A DNA stretch of 64,000 nucleotides from Gemmatimonadota bacterium (GTDB lineage: Bacteria > JAAXHH01): NCBI GenBank assembly GCA_026702745.1, contig JAPPBT010000101.1, positions 1 through 64,000 of the forward strand, written 5' to 3'. The notes under the pieces were generated by a model that made no database searches, was not told the DNA's origin, and was given only the letters and a program-made list of their open reading frames with translations. A program made the position numbers and the translations under genes. This document shows positions 35,676 through 44,493 of the stretch, piece after piece; the first letter of the stretch is position 1, and each line of letters starts with the position of its first letter.

Positions 35676-36236
35676 ATGAGCCCGGGACTGCTGGAAGCGC
35701 TACTCGCCCGGAATCGTGTGTTGGCGGAGAAGATTGGCGGCTACACGATACCGGAAGATTTCGTGATCAACGTTCGCACTTTACGAACGCGACTGAGACA
35801 GCTACATGCTCGCCCGGAGGCGCAGCCCTGGTTGTCGCGGGCCATTGTCTTAAAGCAGTCGCAGACGATGTGCGGACGAATCGGCTTCCATTCCGAGCCG
35901 GGTCCAGAGGAACTTCTAAAAGTAGCGGCGGATGGAGTAGAACTCGGCTATGAAATCGGTGAGTCCTTCCGCCGACGTGGCATAGGCAAGGAAGCGGCAA
36001 TCGGATTGATGAAATGGGCGTATGAAGAACATGATCAGCGATGTTTTGTCCTGTCGATTAGCCCGGATAATGTACCATCCCTACGAATGGCCCGGTCGAT
36101 GGGGTTTCGAGAAACAGGTTACCATATTGATGAAGAGGACGGCCTCGAACTGTACTTCGAGCGACGATTGGACTGTTGGCCTGCCGAATGGACAACAGCA
36201 TCCGGGTGCCGTAGTGCGGGGAGCCTGAATGCCTAG
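35676..36236 (+). CDS. GNAT-family acetyltransferase, start uncertain
   Basis: 186 residues from the ATG at 35676. Acetyl-CoA site: GYEIGESFRRRGIGKEAAIGL then MKWAYEEH, and the final SPDNVPSLRMARSMGFRETGYH. This resembles the RimJ/RimL-like acetyltransferases. Directly upstream in the same frame are the codons for ITTSRLELVS, the first strand that these proteins normally begin with, but no ATG, GTG or TTG precedes it closely. Translation may begin at a rare codon (ATT 35646) after the stop of the previous gene at 35640, or a start has been lost. Eight bases overlap the sulfotransferase start. Confidence 0.75.
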   Translation: MSPGLLEALLARNRVLAEKIGGYTIPEDFVINVRTLRTRLRQLHARPEAQPWLSRAIVLKQSQTMCGRIGFHSEPGPEELLKVAADGVELGYEIGESFRRRGIGKEAAIGLMKWAYEEHDQRCFVLSISPDNVPSLRMARSMGFRETGYHIDEEDGLELYFERRLDCWPAEWTTASGCRSAGSLNA

Positions 36237-37290
36237 ACAGGATTTCAGAAACAAGCCTATCGAGGAAGTAAAGGCCTTCCTCAATACCCAGCGTGGTCTT
36301 CTGCCGCTCGAACTGCACTGCGACGCCCGCGAAATGTCGTGGTTCGACTTCGGGGACATGCATCTGCGCGAGACCTTTCTCGAGATCTCCGCGGAAGAAC
36401 GACTGTCGCAGCATGCCGACGCTTTGACGGTGGTTACCGATTTCGATGTACTCGAGACGCCGGATCTATATGTTGACGCCCTTGCGCCTTCAGGCTTCAT
36501 CTTCCACGTAGGGCGATGCGGTTCGACCTTGCTTGCCAAGGTGTTGTCGAGCCTGGACCGGCACATTGTTATCAAAGAAGCGGAACCTGTACAACAACTA
36601 TTGGGTGTTGAATACGAAGAGGTATTCAGGAATAAACGCGAACGGTATTTTCAGTCCCTGCTCAACATCTATGGCCACAGGCGGCTGCCTGTACACGAAC
36701 GGTTCTTCGTCAAGTTCTCCAGCAATCACATTAAACGATTGGAAATGATCCGAGGGCTCTATCCCGGCGTCCCGTGGTTGTTCCTCTATCGTAATCCCTA
36801 CGAGATTATCCCGACCTCTCTCGAAGGGCCCGCGTGGTTCATCCGCAACAAGAACACGCCCGAAGGCGCCTTTGATGCCGCTCTTCCGATCGAATCCGTC
36901 GAACAGATGAGCGATCTGGCATTCAGCGTGCAGGTTGAATCGTCCACCCTCCGGATCGCCATTGATAACACCTGCGACCACTGCCTGTTTGTGGACTATA
37001 CGCAGTTAAAGCCCGAAAACCTCCCGAGGATCCTGCGCTTCTTCGGGCTCAATGTGACCAGGGAGGAATACGACGGTTTGGTTGAGCCGTTCGGATTCTA
37101 CTCGAAGAGCGATGGGGAGTCCGTACCGTTTGTGCCTGACGGCGCGGCGAAGCGAGATAAAGTGACGGACGAAATCAGGGAGGCCATCGAGGAGGAACTG
37201 TGGGATCTGTATCAGGCTCTCCATCACTCGGAACGTAACCTGGATCAGGTCTTTTCCGACTCTACTGCCGGTGGGGGATCTCGGCCATGA
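36229..37290 (+). CDS. Sulfotransferase-family protein
   Basis: 353 residues. The PAPS 5'-phosphosulfate loop is GFIFHVGRCGSTLLAKVLSSL (about 88-108). A second region, HIKRLEMIRGLYPGVPWLFL then YRNPYEIIPTSL, matches the 3'-phosphate binding strand and the RDP-like motif. The first 85 residues are an extra N-terminal domain (LLPLELHCDAREMSWFDFGD) seen in some sulfotransferase-like proteins. It would transfer sulfate from PAPS to an alcohol or amine; the acceptor is unknown. It overlaps the GNAT gene by eight bases upstream. Its end overlaps the end of the convergent VOC gene by 29 bases. Confidence 0.82.
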   Translation: MPRQDFRNKPIEEVKAFLNTQRGLLPLELHCDAREMSWFDFGDMHLRETFLEISAEERLSQHADALTVVTDFDVLETPDLYVDALAPSGFIFHVGRCGSTLLAKVLSSLDRHIVIKEAEPVQQLLGVEYEEVFRNKRERYFQSLLNIYGHRRLPVHERFFVKFSSNHIKRLEMIRGLYPGVPWLFLYRNPYEIIPTSLEGPAWFIRNKNTPEGAFDAALPIESVEQMSDLAFSVQVESSTLRIAIDNTCDHCLFVDYTQLKPENLPRILRFFGLNVTREEYDGLVEPFGFYSKSDGESVPFVPDGAAKRDKVTDEIREAIEEELWDLYQALHHSERNLDQVFSDSTAGGGSRP

Positions 37291-37654
37291 GCGCCAGGAG
37301 GTTCATCTCGCTGTCCCGGAAGAACGCCATCCATAGCTCGTGATCCTCAAGATCGGCGATCTTGTGCGGCCGTCCAACAAACTGTACGTCCCGGTCCTTC
37401 AAAACCTGGTAGGCATCCTGGATATCGTCGACTTTGTAATACAGAATGGAAGTGTGAATATCTTCAAACCCCTCCTCGGGGATATTCAACATGAGCCGTA
37501 CGCCTGCGCAGTCGAAGAACGCCATGTTCGGCACCTGGAACAGGAACCGAATGCCCAACTGATCGCGATAGAAGGCAACGGCCCTGTCGAGATCCTTCAC
37601 CCTGACGGAAACCTGGCCGATGGCCGAAAGGCCGAATTCGTTATGTTGCGACAT
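37262..37654 (-). CDS. VOC-superfamily (glyoxalase-like) protein
   Basis: 130 residues. The fold's start is GQVSVRVKDLDRAVAFYRDQ, with LGIRFLFQVPNMAFFDCAGVRLMLN, then SILYYKVDDIQDAYQVLKDRDV and HELWMAFFRDSEMNLLALM. The final Glu/His-type metal ligands are arranged as in glyoxalase/bleomycin-resistance/dioxygenase family members. Substrate unknown. ACTTAAGGAGGTCCAAC before the ATG gives a strong ribosome binding site. Its 3' end overlaps the sulfotransferase gene on the other strand. Confidence 0.88.
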   Translation of the reverse strand: MSQHNEFGLSAIGQVSVRVKDLDRAVAFYRDQLGIRFLFQVPNMAFFDCAGVRLMLNIPEEGFEDIHTSILYYKVDDIQDAYQVLKDRDVQFVGRPHKIADLEDHELWMAFFRDSEMNLLALMAEIPHRQ

Positions 37655-37705
37655 GTTGGACCTCCTTAAGTACGCTCATCTACCTCGGTCGTGTGGTTGC
37701 CGATT

Positions 37706-38518
37706 TCATGTCGAATTTCTCCGGCCCACGTAGAGGATGTGCCTTGATGCCGCCACGATACTGGGCTCCGAACTGATTTCGAACAGGAGATCCAGCCAGC
37801 GCTCCCGCACATCACCCTCCAGCCTGTTGTAGCTTTCGTCGTCCGCGGAAATGGCCGGCTCGACCCCGGCAATCTGCAATGTATGGAAGCCCACCTTCTC
37901 GTGTATCGGAGCGATCTCCTCCAGACGGGAAAAGTGTCCCCGGAAGCCGCCCCTGGGCGCATCATCCGGTCGGCGGCCTTTTTCGATCAACCAGCGTACC
38001 TCGTCGCGGTTCTCGATCCACGAAGGGTTCTTCTTGATCAGGTTGCCGAAATTTCCGAACCTGGAAAGCCAGGCGGACAGGACGACTCCACCCGGTTTCA
38101 GACAATCATACGCCGAACGCAGCGCTGCCGTTCTGTCCTCTTCCATCACCAGATGGTACATAGGTCCCAGAAGGAGGACTGCCTCGAAAGCACCGCGGGG
38201 GACTTGCTCCAGCGTGCGGGCGTCCCCCGTCATGAAATCGATCCGGTCAGCAAGGCCGAGTTCATCCGCCCTGGCTTGGCATCGAGTGGTGAATTCATCG
38301 GAAAGATCCACGGCAGTGATCTGGAATCCGCGCCTTGCCAATGGAAAAGTATATGCGCCGGTGCCGAAACCCACGTCGAGTATATCACCCCGGGTGGGTA
38401 AATACCGGTCAAGGTATCGCCACGTAATGTCGGCCTCCAGCTGCCGGTGCACCAACCGACCGGCCTCCCTTTCCCAACCGTCGTTGTAGAACGCGCGTAT
38501 GTCGGATAGATCATCCAT
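37706..38518 (-). CDS. SAM-dependent methyltransferase, paralogue of the one at 32058
   Basis: 270 residues. Motif I is ILDVGFGTGAYTFPLA, then ITAVDLSDEFTTRCQARADEL, MTGDARTLEQVPRGAFEAVLLL and GPMYHLVMEEDRTAAL, post-motif LKPGGVVLSAWLSRFGNFGN. The end (SSEPSIVAASRHILYVGRRN) is nearly the same as the 32058-32864 protein (TEPSLIGVSAHILTVAKAP). Probably a small-molecule methyltransferase. It lies 48 bases after the permease pseudogene's end (38567) and 52 before the VOC gene, all on the minus strand. Confidence 0.88.
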   Translation of the reverse strand: MDDLSDIRAFYNDGWEREAGRLVHRQLEADITWRYLDRYLPTRGDILDVGFGTGAYTFPLARRGFQITAVDLSDEFTTRCQARADELGLADRIDFMTGDARTLEQVPRGAFEAVLLLGPMYHLVMEEDRTAALRSAYDCLKPGGVVLSAWLSRFGNFGNLIKKNPSWIENRDEVRWLIEKGRRPDDAPRGGFRGHFSRLEEIAPIHEKVGFHTLQIAGVEPAISADDESYNRLEGDVRERWLDLLFEISSEPSIVAASRHILYVGRRNST

Positions 38519-38566
38519 GGTATTGCGACTCCGTGGGAATCCGGATTTCCTCCCAACTCAATCTCG

Positions 38567-40971
38567 TCAGTGCTGCTTCAGCGCGTTGACCGGGTTCCTG
38601 CCCGCCGCAGCCAGCGCATGCGCCCCGATCGTCAACCAGGCGATGACGAGCGCGACGACGCCTCCCGCGATGAACCACGCAAAGCTGATTCCCGCCGAAT
38701 AGGCGTAGTTCTGCAGCCATCGGGACATGACGAAATACGCCAACGGCCAGGCGATGACGTTGGCCAGCAGGACATATTTCATGAAGTCCCTGGAGAGCAG
38801 CAGCACGATGTCTGAAACGGTGGCTCCGAGCACCTTTCGGATCCCGATCTCACGGGTTCTCTGCTGGATTGAGAAGGATGCCAGACCGAACAGCCCAAGG
38901 CACGCGACGAGGATCGCAAGAAAGGCGAAGACCGCGAAGACCGTACCCAGTTGGCGTTCGGCGCGGTAAAGGCTGTCGAAATCGTCGTCGAGGAATGTGA
39001 ATGCCAGTGGGTAAAGGGGATCGACCTCCTGCCACACCTCCTCGATCCGGGAGATAGTGTCCGTTACGTCCTCCGGCCTGATCCGGATAAGCACATCGGT
39101 GAAGTAGGGGGGATAGTGCGTGAATACGATCGGCTCGATTTCCTCGCGAATCGATTGGAGGTGAAAATCCTCCACGACCCCCAGCACGCGTCCCCGCAAT
39201 CCCCCGTATTCAATCCATTCAACTGACTCGCCGATCGCATCGGGAGGCGCTTCCCAGCCCAGTTTCTGTACCGCAGTCTCGTTCAACATGATGACCATGG
39301 TCGAATCCATACCCCATTCGACCGGAAAGTTCCGGCCCGCCACGAGGTCTATTCCCATGACGTCCAGGAACCGGTCGTCCGATGTGAGCAGGGATACAAT
39401 GAGATTGTCCTCGGGGCTCATCTCATCAGAACGGACGGCCATAATCCGCGGTGCCTTCACGCCCGGGACCCCATCGGTCGTCGCCATTCCGACCACACCG
39501 GGCAACTGCGCCAGCCGCTGTTTCAGTACCGGGGAGCTTTCCCGTTGCTCACGTCCCGTGATTTTAACGACCATCACGTGCTCTTTGTTGAAACCGAGTC
39601 TCATGTTTTGTATGTACTCAAGTTGATCGTATATGACAGCGGTGCTGATCAGCAGAAAGATGGACATGACGAATTGGATCACGACCAAGACCTGACGGAG
39701 CCCCATCCCATGTGTTCCCGACTTCAAACTTCCTTTCAATACTTCGGTGGGCAGGAAGCTCGAGAGATATACCGCGGGATAGCTGCCGGCGGCCACTGCG
39801 ATCACGAGGGTACCCGCCACGAGTGCCCCCAGCACCAATCCGTTCGTCAGCGCGAAGTCCAGTTGCTTTCCGGCCAGCGCATTCACGCCGAGCAGGCAGA
39901 GGTACACAAGCGCGATCGCGACGATCATGGCGATTCCGTCATAACGACGGCTTCTCCCAGGAATTGCCCCAGCAACTGCAACCGGTTGGCCCCCATCACT
40001 TTGCGCACGCCCACCTCCCTGGCGCGCATGGCCGACCGCGCCGTGGCCAGGTTCACGAAGTTGATGCACGCGATAAGCGGAATCAGCAGCGCGATGATCA
40101 GGAAGAGTACTACGTAGCGGAAATCACCATTGGGTTCGAGCTCGCTGTCCCGGTGCGAATGCAGGTGGATGTCCAACAGCGGTTGCAGCGAGGGTCTCAG
40201 TACCTTGGTCGATTCGCTGAACCTGCCCGACTTGTTCCGTTCTAAAAAAGCGGGCAGTTGCGCTTCCAGGTCATCCGGAGAGGCGTTCTCATGCAGCAGG
40301 ATGTAGGTATATTGATTCTCGTGCATCTCCCATTCATCGAGGCTGTTCGGATACAGGGCATTTCGTGTCAGGAGGGATATGATCATGTCCGGGCGCAGAT
40401 GCGAATTGGCGGGGATGTTCCGCATGACGGCGGTCACCGTGAAATCCCACAGGTTATCCCCCCTGAGGACTTTCCCCATGGGATCAACGTCGCCAAAGTA
40501 CTTGAAGGCCATTTCCTCCGATATCACGATCGAATACGGTTCAGTCAGCGCGGTCCGGGGGTCGCCGGTGACGAAGGGAATGTAAAACATTTCAAGCAGG
40601 GCCGCGTCGGCCCAGATAACCTTTTGCTCGTAGAAACGTTTTTCTTCATGCATGATGAACCAGGCCGATGTCGTGCCTCTCACCCGGGCGAAGCGTTCGA
40701 TTTCGGGGAAATCACGCTTCAGGGCGGGTCCCCAACCCGAGGGCGATCCCGCCGTCCGCACGGTCTGTCCGGTGCTTTCTATGTCATCGACGATCCGGTA
40801 TACCCGGTCGGCATGGGGATGATACCGATCGTAACTCAACTCGTCCCAGACGTAGAGCAGGATCAGCATGCAGGCTGACAGCCCGATCGCGAGCCCCACA
40901 ATGTTGATGAGCGTGTAGGCAGGGTACCTGAGGAGGTTGCGAACGGCGATGGTGAGGTAGTTTTGGAGCAC
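38567..40971 (-). pseudogene. FtsX/MacB-type ABC permease, broken by a one-base frameshift
   Basis: The N-terminal part reads from a GTG at 40971 to a stop at 39925 (348 residues). The rest continues in another frame to 38567. The full span is 2405 bases, one short of the 2406 needed for an 801-residue protein like the intact paralogues at 53080, 55530 and 58079. The frame changes at about 39936: the minus strand reads ATGACGGAATCGCC where ATGACGGGAATCGCC would give M-T-G-I-A and join the frames, so one G has been lost from GGG. Both halves are otherwise well conserved (REVGVRKVMGANR; REIGIRKVLGATV). It is either a recent pseudogene or an assembly error. Closest to the 60481 and 55482 copies. 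Confidence 0.85.
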
Positions 40972-41091
40972 TTCTGTCTCGCGTAAAGGAAGATTAAGTG
41001 CTATGCTGGAACGTGTTATTTATGCAAGATACATCCTGATTTCAGTTACTCAACATAAGTTACTATCGCAATCCTGGAATACCGGAATTTG

Positions 41092-43638
41092 ATGATGACT
41101 GATCCCTCGACCGATCCGATGACCGACACTTCACATCAGGCGTCGATCCCCGTAATCCGCCATGAAAGACCGCGGTTGTACAGGCCTGCCGACGATCCTG
41201 GCTTCCGTTTCGAGGCTCCGGCCGATCCGGTCCGTCGTCGCATCCTCTCCAAACTCCTGGCCGACTGTGAACTGTATGCAGGCCAGCGTCCCTGGCGACG
41301 GGTTCCGTGTCGGGCGCACAGCCCTCACCCCAACCACCAGCTCTACCTGACTTTCTACACCGCCATGCAGGCCACGGCGCTGATCGAGAACTACGCCTTC
41401 GCCTGGCGGCTTACGGGGGATCCGCGCTGGCTCGGACGGGCCCGCGCATGGCTGCGGGCGGCTGCGAACTGGGACCACGGCGACCGCGTGGAGGAACACT
41501 TCTACACGGCCAACCGCTACATGCACGCTTTCGCGCTTGCTCTCGACCTGATGGGCGAGGTAATACCGGAAGTTGAGAAGTACCAGGTGCGCGATTGCCT
41601 CGTGGGGCTGATGGATCGCTGGTGGCCGTACGTGGACGAACGTCGTCACTATACGGCGGGCGGGCACCACACCGTCGTCGACTACGGGCACTTCGGGGTG
41701 GCCGCGGTGCACCTGCTGGGTGATCACCACCGTGCGGAGGAATGGTTGCAGGCGGTTATCGATCGCTTCCGGAACGGCATCCTGCCCCACGGCTGCGGTC
41801 CCGGTGGCGAGCCCATCGACGGGCCCACCTTCTGGGGCTTTGAGAACCTCTGGCTGCTGCATTTCGCCGATGCGCTGCGCAATGTAACCGGCATCGACCT
41901 GCTTGGCGAGGCACCCGCCCGGCTGCGTCTGCCGCTGAACTGGTTCCGCGCCCACTGGACTGCCGCGCGCAAGATACCTGATCAGCTCTACTTTCCTGCC
42001 AATGCCAATGTCGTGCTCGGTGGCCAGCTCAACGTCAATTCGCCGGTGCTCCTCAGGCTGGCCCAGGAGGCCGGAGACGGAAGGCTGCGCGACGTGGCAC
42101 TTTCCGATCCCCGCCTGGGCCGCCTGTATCGTTTTGGAATGGGCGTCAAGGGTTCGAACGCGGAGTGCATGATTTCCTACGGGCCCTACGTCTATTGCTA
42201 CTACGATCCCGCATTTCGGCCGACCAGGGCGCGGCGCGTGACGACGTTGGCGGGACGTTTCGACATGTATACGGGCCGGTTCGCCGTGATGCGCAGCAGC
42301 CATGATCCCGATGCGGCCATGCTATGCGTCAGCGGGTACGACGGCGGCCTGGCTGCCAGCTTCATGAGCATGCACGTTCAGTGGGCGAGCAGTCCCCTGC
42401 TTCAGACTATCAGTGCCTTCGAGGCCCAGCCGGTGACCTGCGGCAGTCTGCCTTGCGTGGGCGGCCAGAACGAGACGGTCGCCAGGTTGGGCGGCCTGAA
42501 GCGCACGAAGGACTGGCAGCGGCTCCGCGTCGCCTCCCGGAGGACCGAGCACGAATACTGGATTTCTCGCGGAGATCATCCGATCATGCTCGTGGCGCTG
42601 AGGCGTCGTCCACGGGGCGTGCGGGTAGTTAAAGAGGGTGTTTCGTATGTCCGGTTGCGTGGGGGTGATGCCCTGCAATATGATGCAGAACCCTGGTTCC
42701 GCGCCAATGGAGGACATCTGCGTCTTCGCTTCCGGTTGCGGGGGCGTGCGAACGGCCCAAGGGTGTTGTTCAATGCAGGGAACGGTGTAGGCGGGCATTT
42801 CGGGACGGGCGTCAACACCTTCGCGCTCTTTGTGGACACGGACGGACGATTGTGTTTCAGCGTGCAAAGCCAGAACAGCAACCTGGTTACCGTGTATGCT
42901 CCGGGTACGGTAGGCGTGGGAGCCTGGCACGAAGCGCAGATCGCCTGGGACGGCTTCAACCGGCGCCGCGCGAAACCGTGGATGGAGATTGCCCTTGATG
43001 GCAAGTCGAATCGCCTGGACGACCCGGCGGTCTTCGGCGAGATGGGACGGGACTCGCAGGGTCTCGCTTCGCGGAAGGAGCCGCGCAGGTTCTACGCCAG
43101 GCCCAATACCGCCCTGGCCTTTGGCGGCTCGATTCAGACGCCCGGAGTAACCGCGGACTGCGATCTGTCCCTGATCGACCTTCGATGCCCGGGCCGGCGT
43201 CGGCTCACGGTGGACCCGGCCGTCGGCCTGGGGCCTGAGACCGGTGGCGGCGAATTGGCTTACAAGCTGAACCCGGTGGATCTGCTCGGCCTGGAGGGAG
43301 ACCGCGCCCGCCTTGGTGCGGGATCGCGGGAGGTGGAGTTGATTTCAGTATTTGGCAGCGGCCTGACCATGCGGAAGGAGGAGGTACCCTATGCGCCTCC
43401 GGGGCTCGCAGCCGGCAGTCTGGTCAGCTTTCTCCCGGATGCTACCGAGCCATCAACGCGGCTGGTGGCGGGTGCAGCCGCCGACGTCCTGGTCCTGGCA
43501 TTCTGCGGGCGTACGTCGAAGGCCCAGGTTACACGGAAGGATGACCGGTTCCGCTTGAGTGCGGGCGGCCGGGCGTATTCATTTGAGGTTTCGCAGGGCC
43601 GTGGTGGGATACTGCGGCTGCGCCTGGGACCTAAGTAG
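41092..43638 (+). CDS. Heparinase II/III-like protein with LamG-like domain
   Basis: About 848 residues. The first 380 or so are helical, with the look of the alpha/alpha toroid of polysaccharide lyases (YLTFYTAMQATALIENYAFA, RYMHAFALALDLMGEVIPEV, HHTVVDYGHFGVAAVHLLGD, FWGFENLWLLHFADAL). A beta-rich middle part follows (TGRFAVMRSSHDPDAAMLCV). Around 540-680 is a concanavalin/LamG-like stretch (GHLRLRFRLRGRANGPRVLF, FALFVDTDGRLCFSVQSQN, WMEIALDGKSNRLDDP). No signal peptide is seen. It may cleave or bind acidic glycans. The start is ATG 41092 or 41095; TTG 41089 is also open. Convergent with the alpha/beta hydrolase. Confidence 0.7.
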   Translation: MMTDPSTDPMTDTSHQASIPVIRHERPRLYRPADDPGFRFEAPADPVRRRILSKLLADCELYAGQRPWRRVPCRAHSPHPNHQLYLTFYTAMQATALIENYAFAWRLTGDPRWLGRARAWLRAAANWDHGDRVEEHFYTANRYMHAFALALDLMGEVIPEVEKYQVRDCLVGLMDRWWPYVDERRHYTAGGHHTVVDYGHFGVAAVHLLGDHHRAEEWLQAVIDRFRNGILPHGCGPGGEPIDGPTFWGFENLWLLHFADALRNVTGIDLLGEAPARLRLPLNWFRAHWTAARKIPDQLYFPANANVVLGGQLNVNSPVLLRLAQEAGDGRLRDVALSDPRLGRLYRFGMGVKGSNAECMISYGPYVYCYYDPAFRPTRARRVTTLAGRFDMYTGRFAVMRSSHDPDAAMLCVSGYDGGLAASFMSMHVQWASSPLLQTISAFEAQPVTCGSLPCVGGQNETVARLGGLKRTKDWQRLRVASRRTEHEYWISRGDHPIMLVALRRRPRGVRVVKEGVSYVRLRGGDALQYDAEPWFRANGGHLRLRFRLRGRANGPRVLFNAGNGVGGHFGTGVNTFALFVDTDGRLCFSVQSQNSNLVTVYAPGTVGVGAWHEAQIAWDGFNRRRAKPWMEIALDGKSNRLDDPAVFGEMGRDSQGLASRKEPRRFYARPNTALAFGGSIQTPGVTADCDLSLIDLRCPGRRRLTVDPAVGLGPETGGGELAYKLNPVDLLGLEGDRARLGAGSREVELISVFGSGLTMRKEEVPYAPPGLAAGSLVSFLPDATEPSTRLVAGAAADVLVLAFCGRTSKAQVTRKDDRFRLSAGGRAYSFEVSQGRGGILRLRLGPK

Positions 43639-43659
43639 TGGTCTCCGGACTTGTAGGCT

Positions 43660-44400
43660 TCATCTGGATCGCCGCTGGCTCACCAACCATTCCCAAAGTT
43701 CGGGATCGCCGTAAGCGTTTACCCATGCCCCGACGTGTCCCGCTTCCGGGTACACGGTAAACCGGACATTGCCCCCTGCTTCCTCAAGCGCATCGACCAT
43801 CTCCTGCGATCGTTGCAGCGGAACGGCCTCATCTTTCGCGCCGTGGAATACCCAGGTCGGAATCTCTTTCATCAGCGGTGCTTTCTCAGGCTCCCCGCCT
43901 CCACAGATGGGAACGGCTGCGGCGAACAGGTCCGGATAGGTGTAGGCCAGGCCCCAGGACCCGTACCCGCCCATGCTGAGACCGGTCACGTAGATCCGGG
44001 ACGTATCGATGCGATGGGTTTCGACGACCTCATTGATCAGCGCATAAAGCGATTCGATCGACCATATCTCTCCATCGGGGCACTGCGGCGAAATGACTAC
44101 GAAGGGGAAGTCCTCGCCTTGTGCGATCATCTTCGGCGGACCGTGGACCTTCACCAGTTCGAGGTCGTCACCACGTTCGCCCGCTCCATGAAGGAAGAGG
44201 AGCAGCGGCCATTCCTCCTCGTTCGTTTCGTATGCCGGTGGCAGATACAGGAGGTAACTCATCTCACTGGTCTCTCCATTGCTGGTTAGTGCCAGGCGCT
44301 TTTCAGCCTGTCGCTCCGGTGTTTGGGCATTGCAGTGGCGATCGATCAGCAGCATATAGCACAGCGTAATAACGAGCGTGATAAACAGACGTGAAATCAT
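43660..44400 (-). CDS. Secreted alpha/beta hydrolase (esterase / prolyl oligopeptidase-like)
   Basis: 246 residues with a signal peptide (MISRLFITLVITLCYMLLID then RHCNA before QTPE). The catalytic Ser is in YVTGLSMGGYGSWGLA, the Asp in FHGAKDEAVPLQRS and the His in YPEAGHVGAWVNAYG. The oxyanion-hole stretch is LLLFLHGAGERGDD. This is the layout of LpqC/PHB-depolymerase-like secreted esterases. Its neighbours suggest removal of ester groups (acetyl, feruloyl) from a glycan, but that is inference. It lies 93 bases after the deacetylase gene on the same strand. Confidence 0.88.
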   Translation of the reverse strand: MISRLFITLVITLCYMLLIDRHCNAQTPERQAEKRLALTSNGETSEMSYLLYLPPAYETNEEEWPLLLFLHGAGERGDDLELVKVHGPPKMIAQGEDFPFVVISPQCPDGEIWSIESLYALINEVVETHRIDTSRIYVTGLSMGGYGSWGLAYTYPDLFAAAVPICGGGEPEKAPLMKEIPTWVFHGAKDEAVPLQRSQEMVDALEEAGGNVRFTVYPEAGHVGAWVNAYGDPELWEWLVSQRRSR

Positions 44401-44493
44401 GGCGGGTTTCTCTCCTTCGATATTCGTCGATTCGTTGAAGTTCGGCGGGATGTACTGTGCGGGACCGTGCGTGCGTGAACGTATTGAAACCTT

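Noticed and set aside
35483-35953. Plus-strand open frame of 156 codons overlapping the EEGR protein and the GNAT gene
   Set aside because: It runs out of frame through both and its product has no family features.
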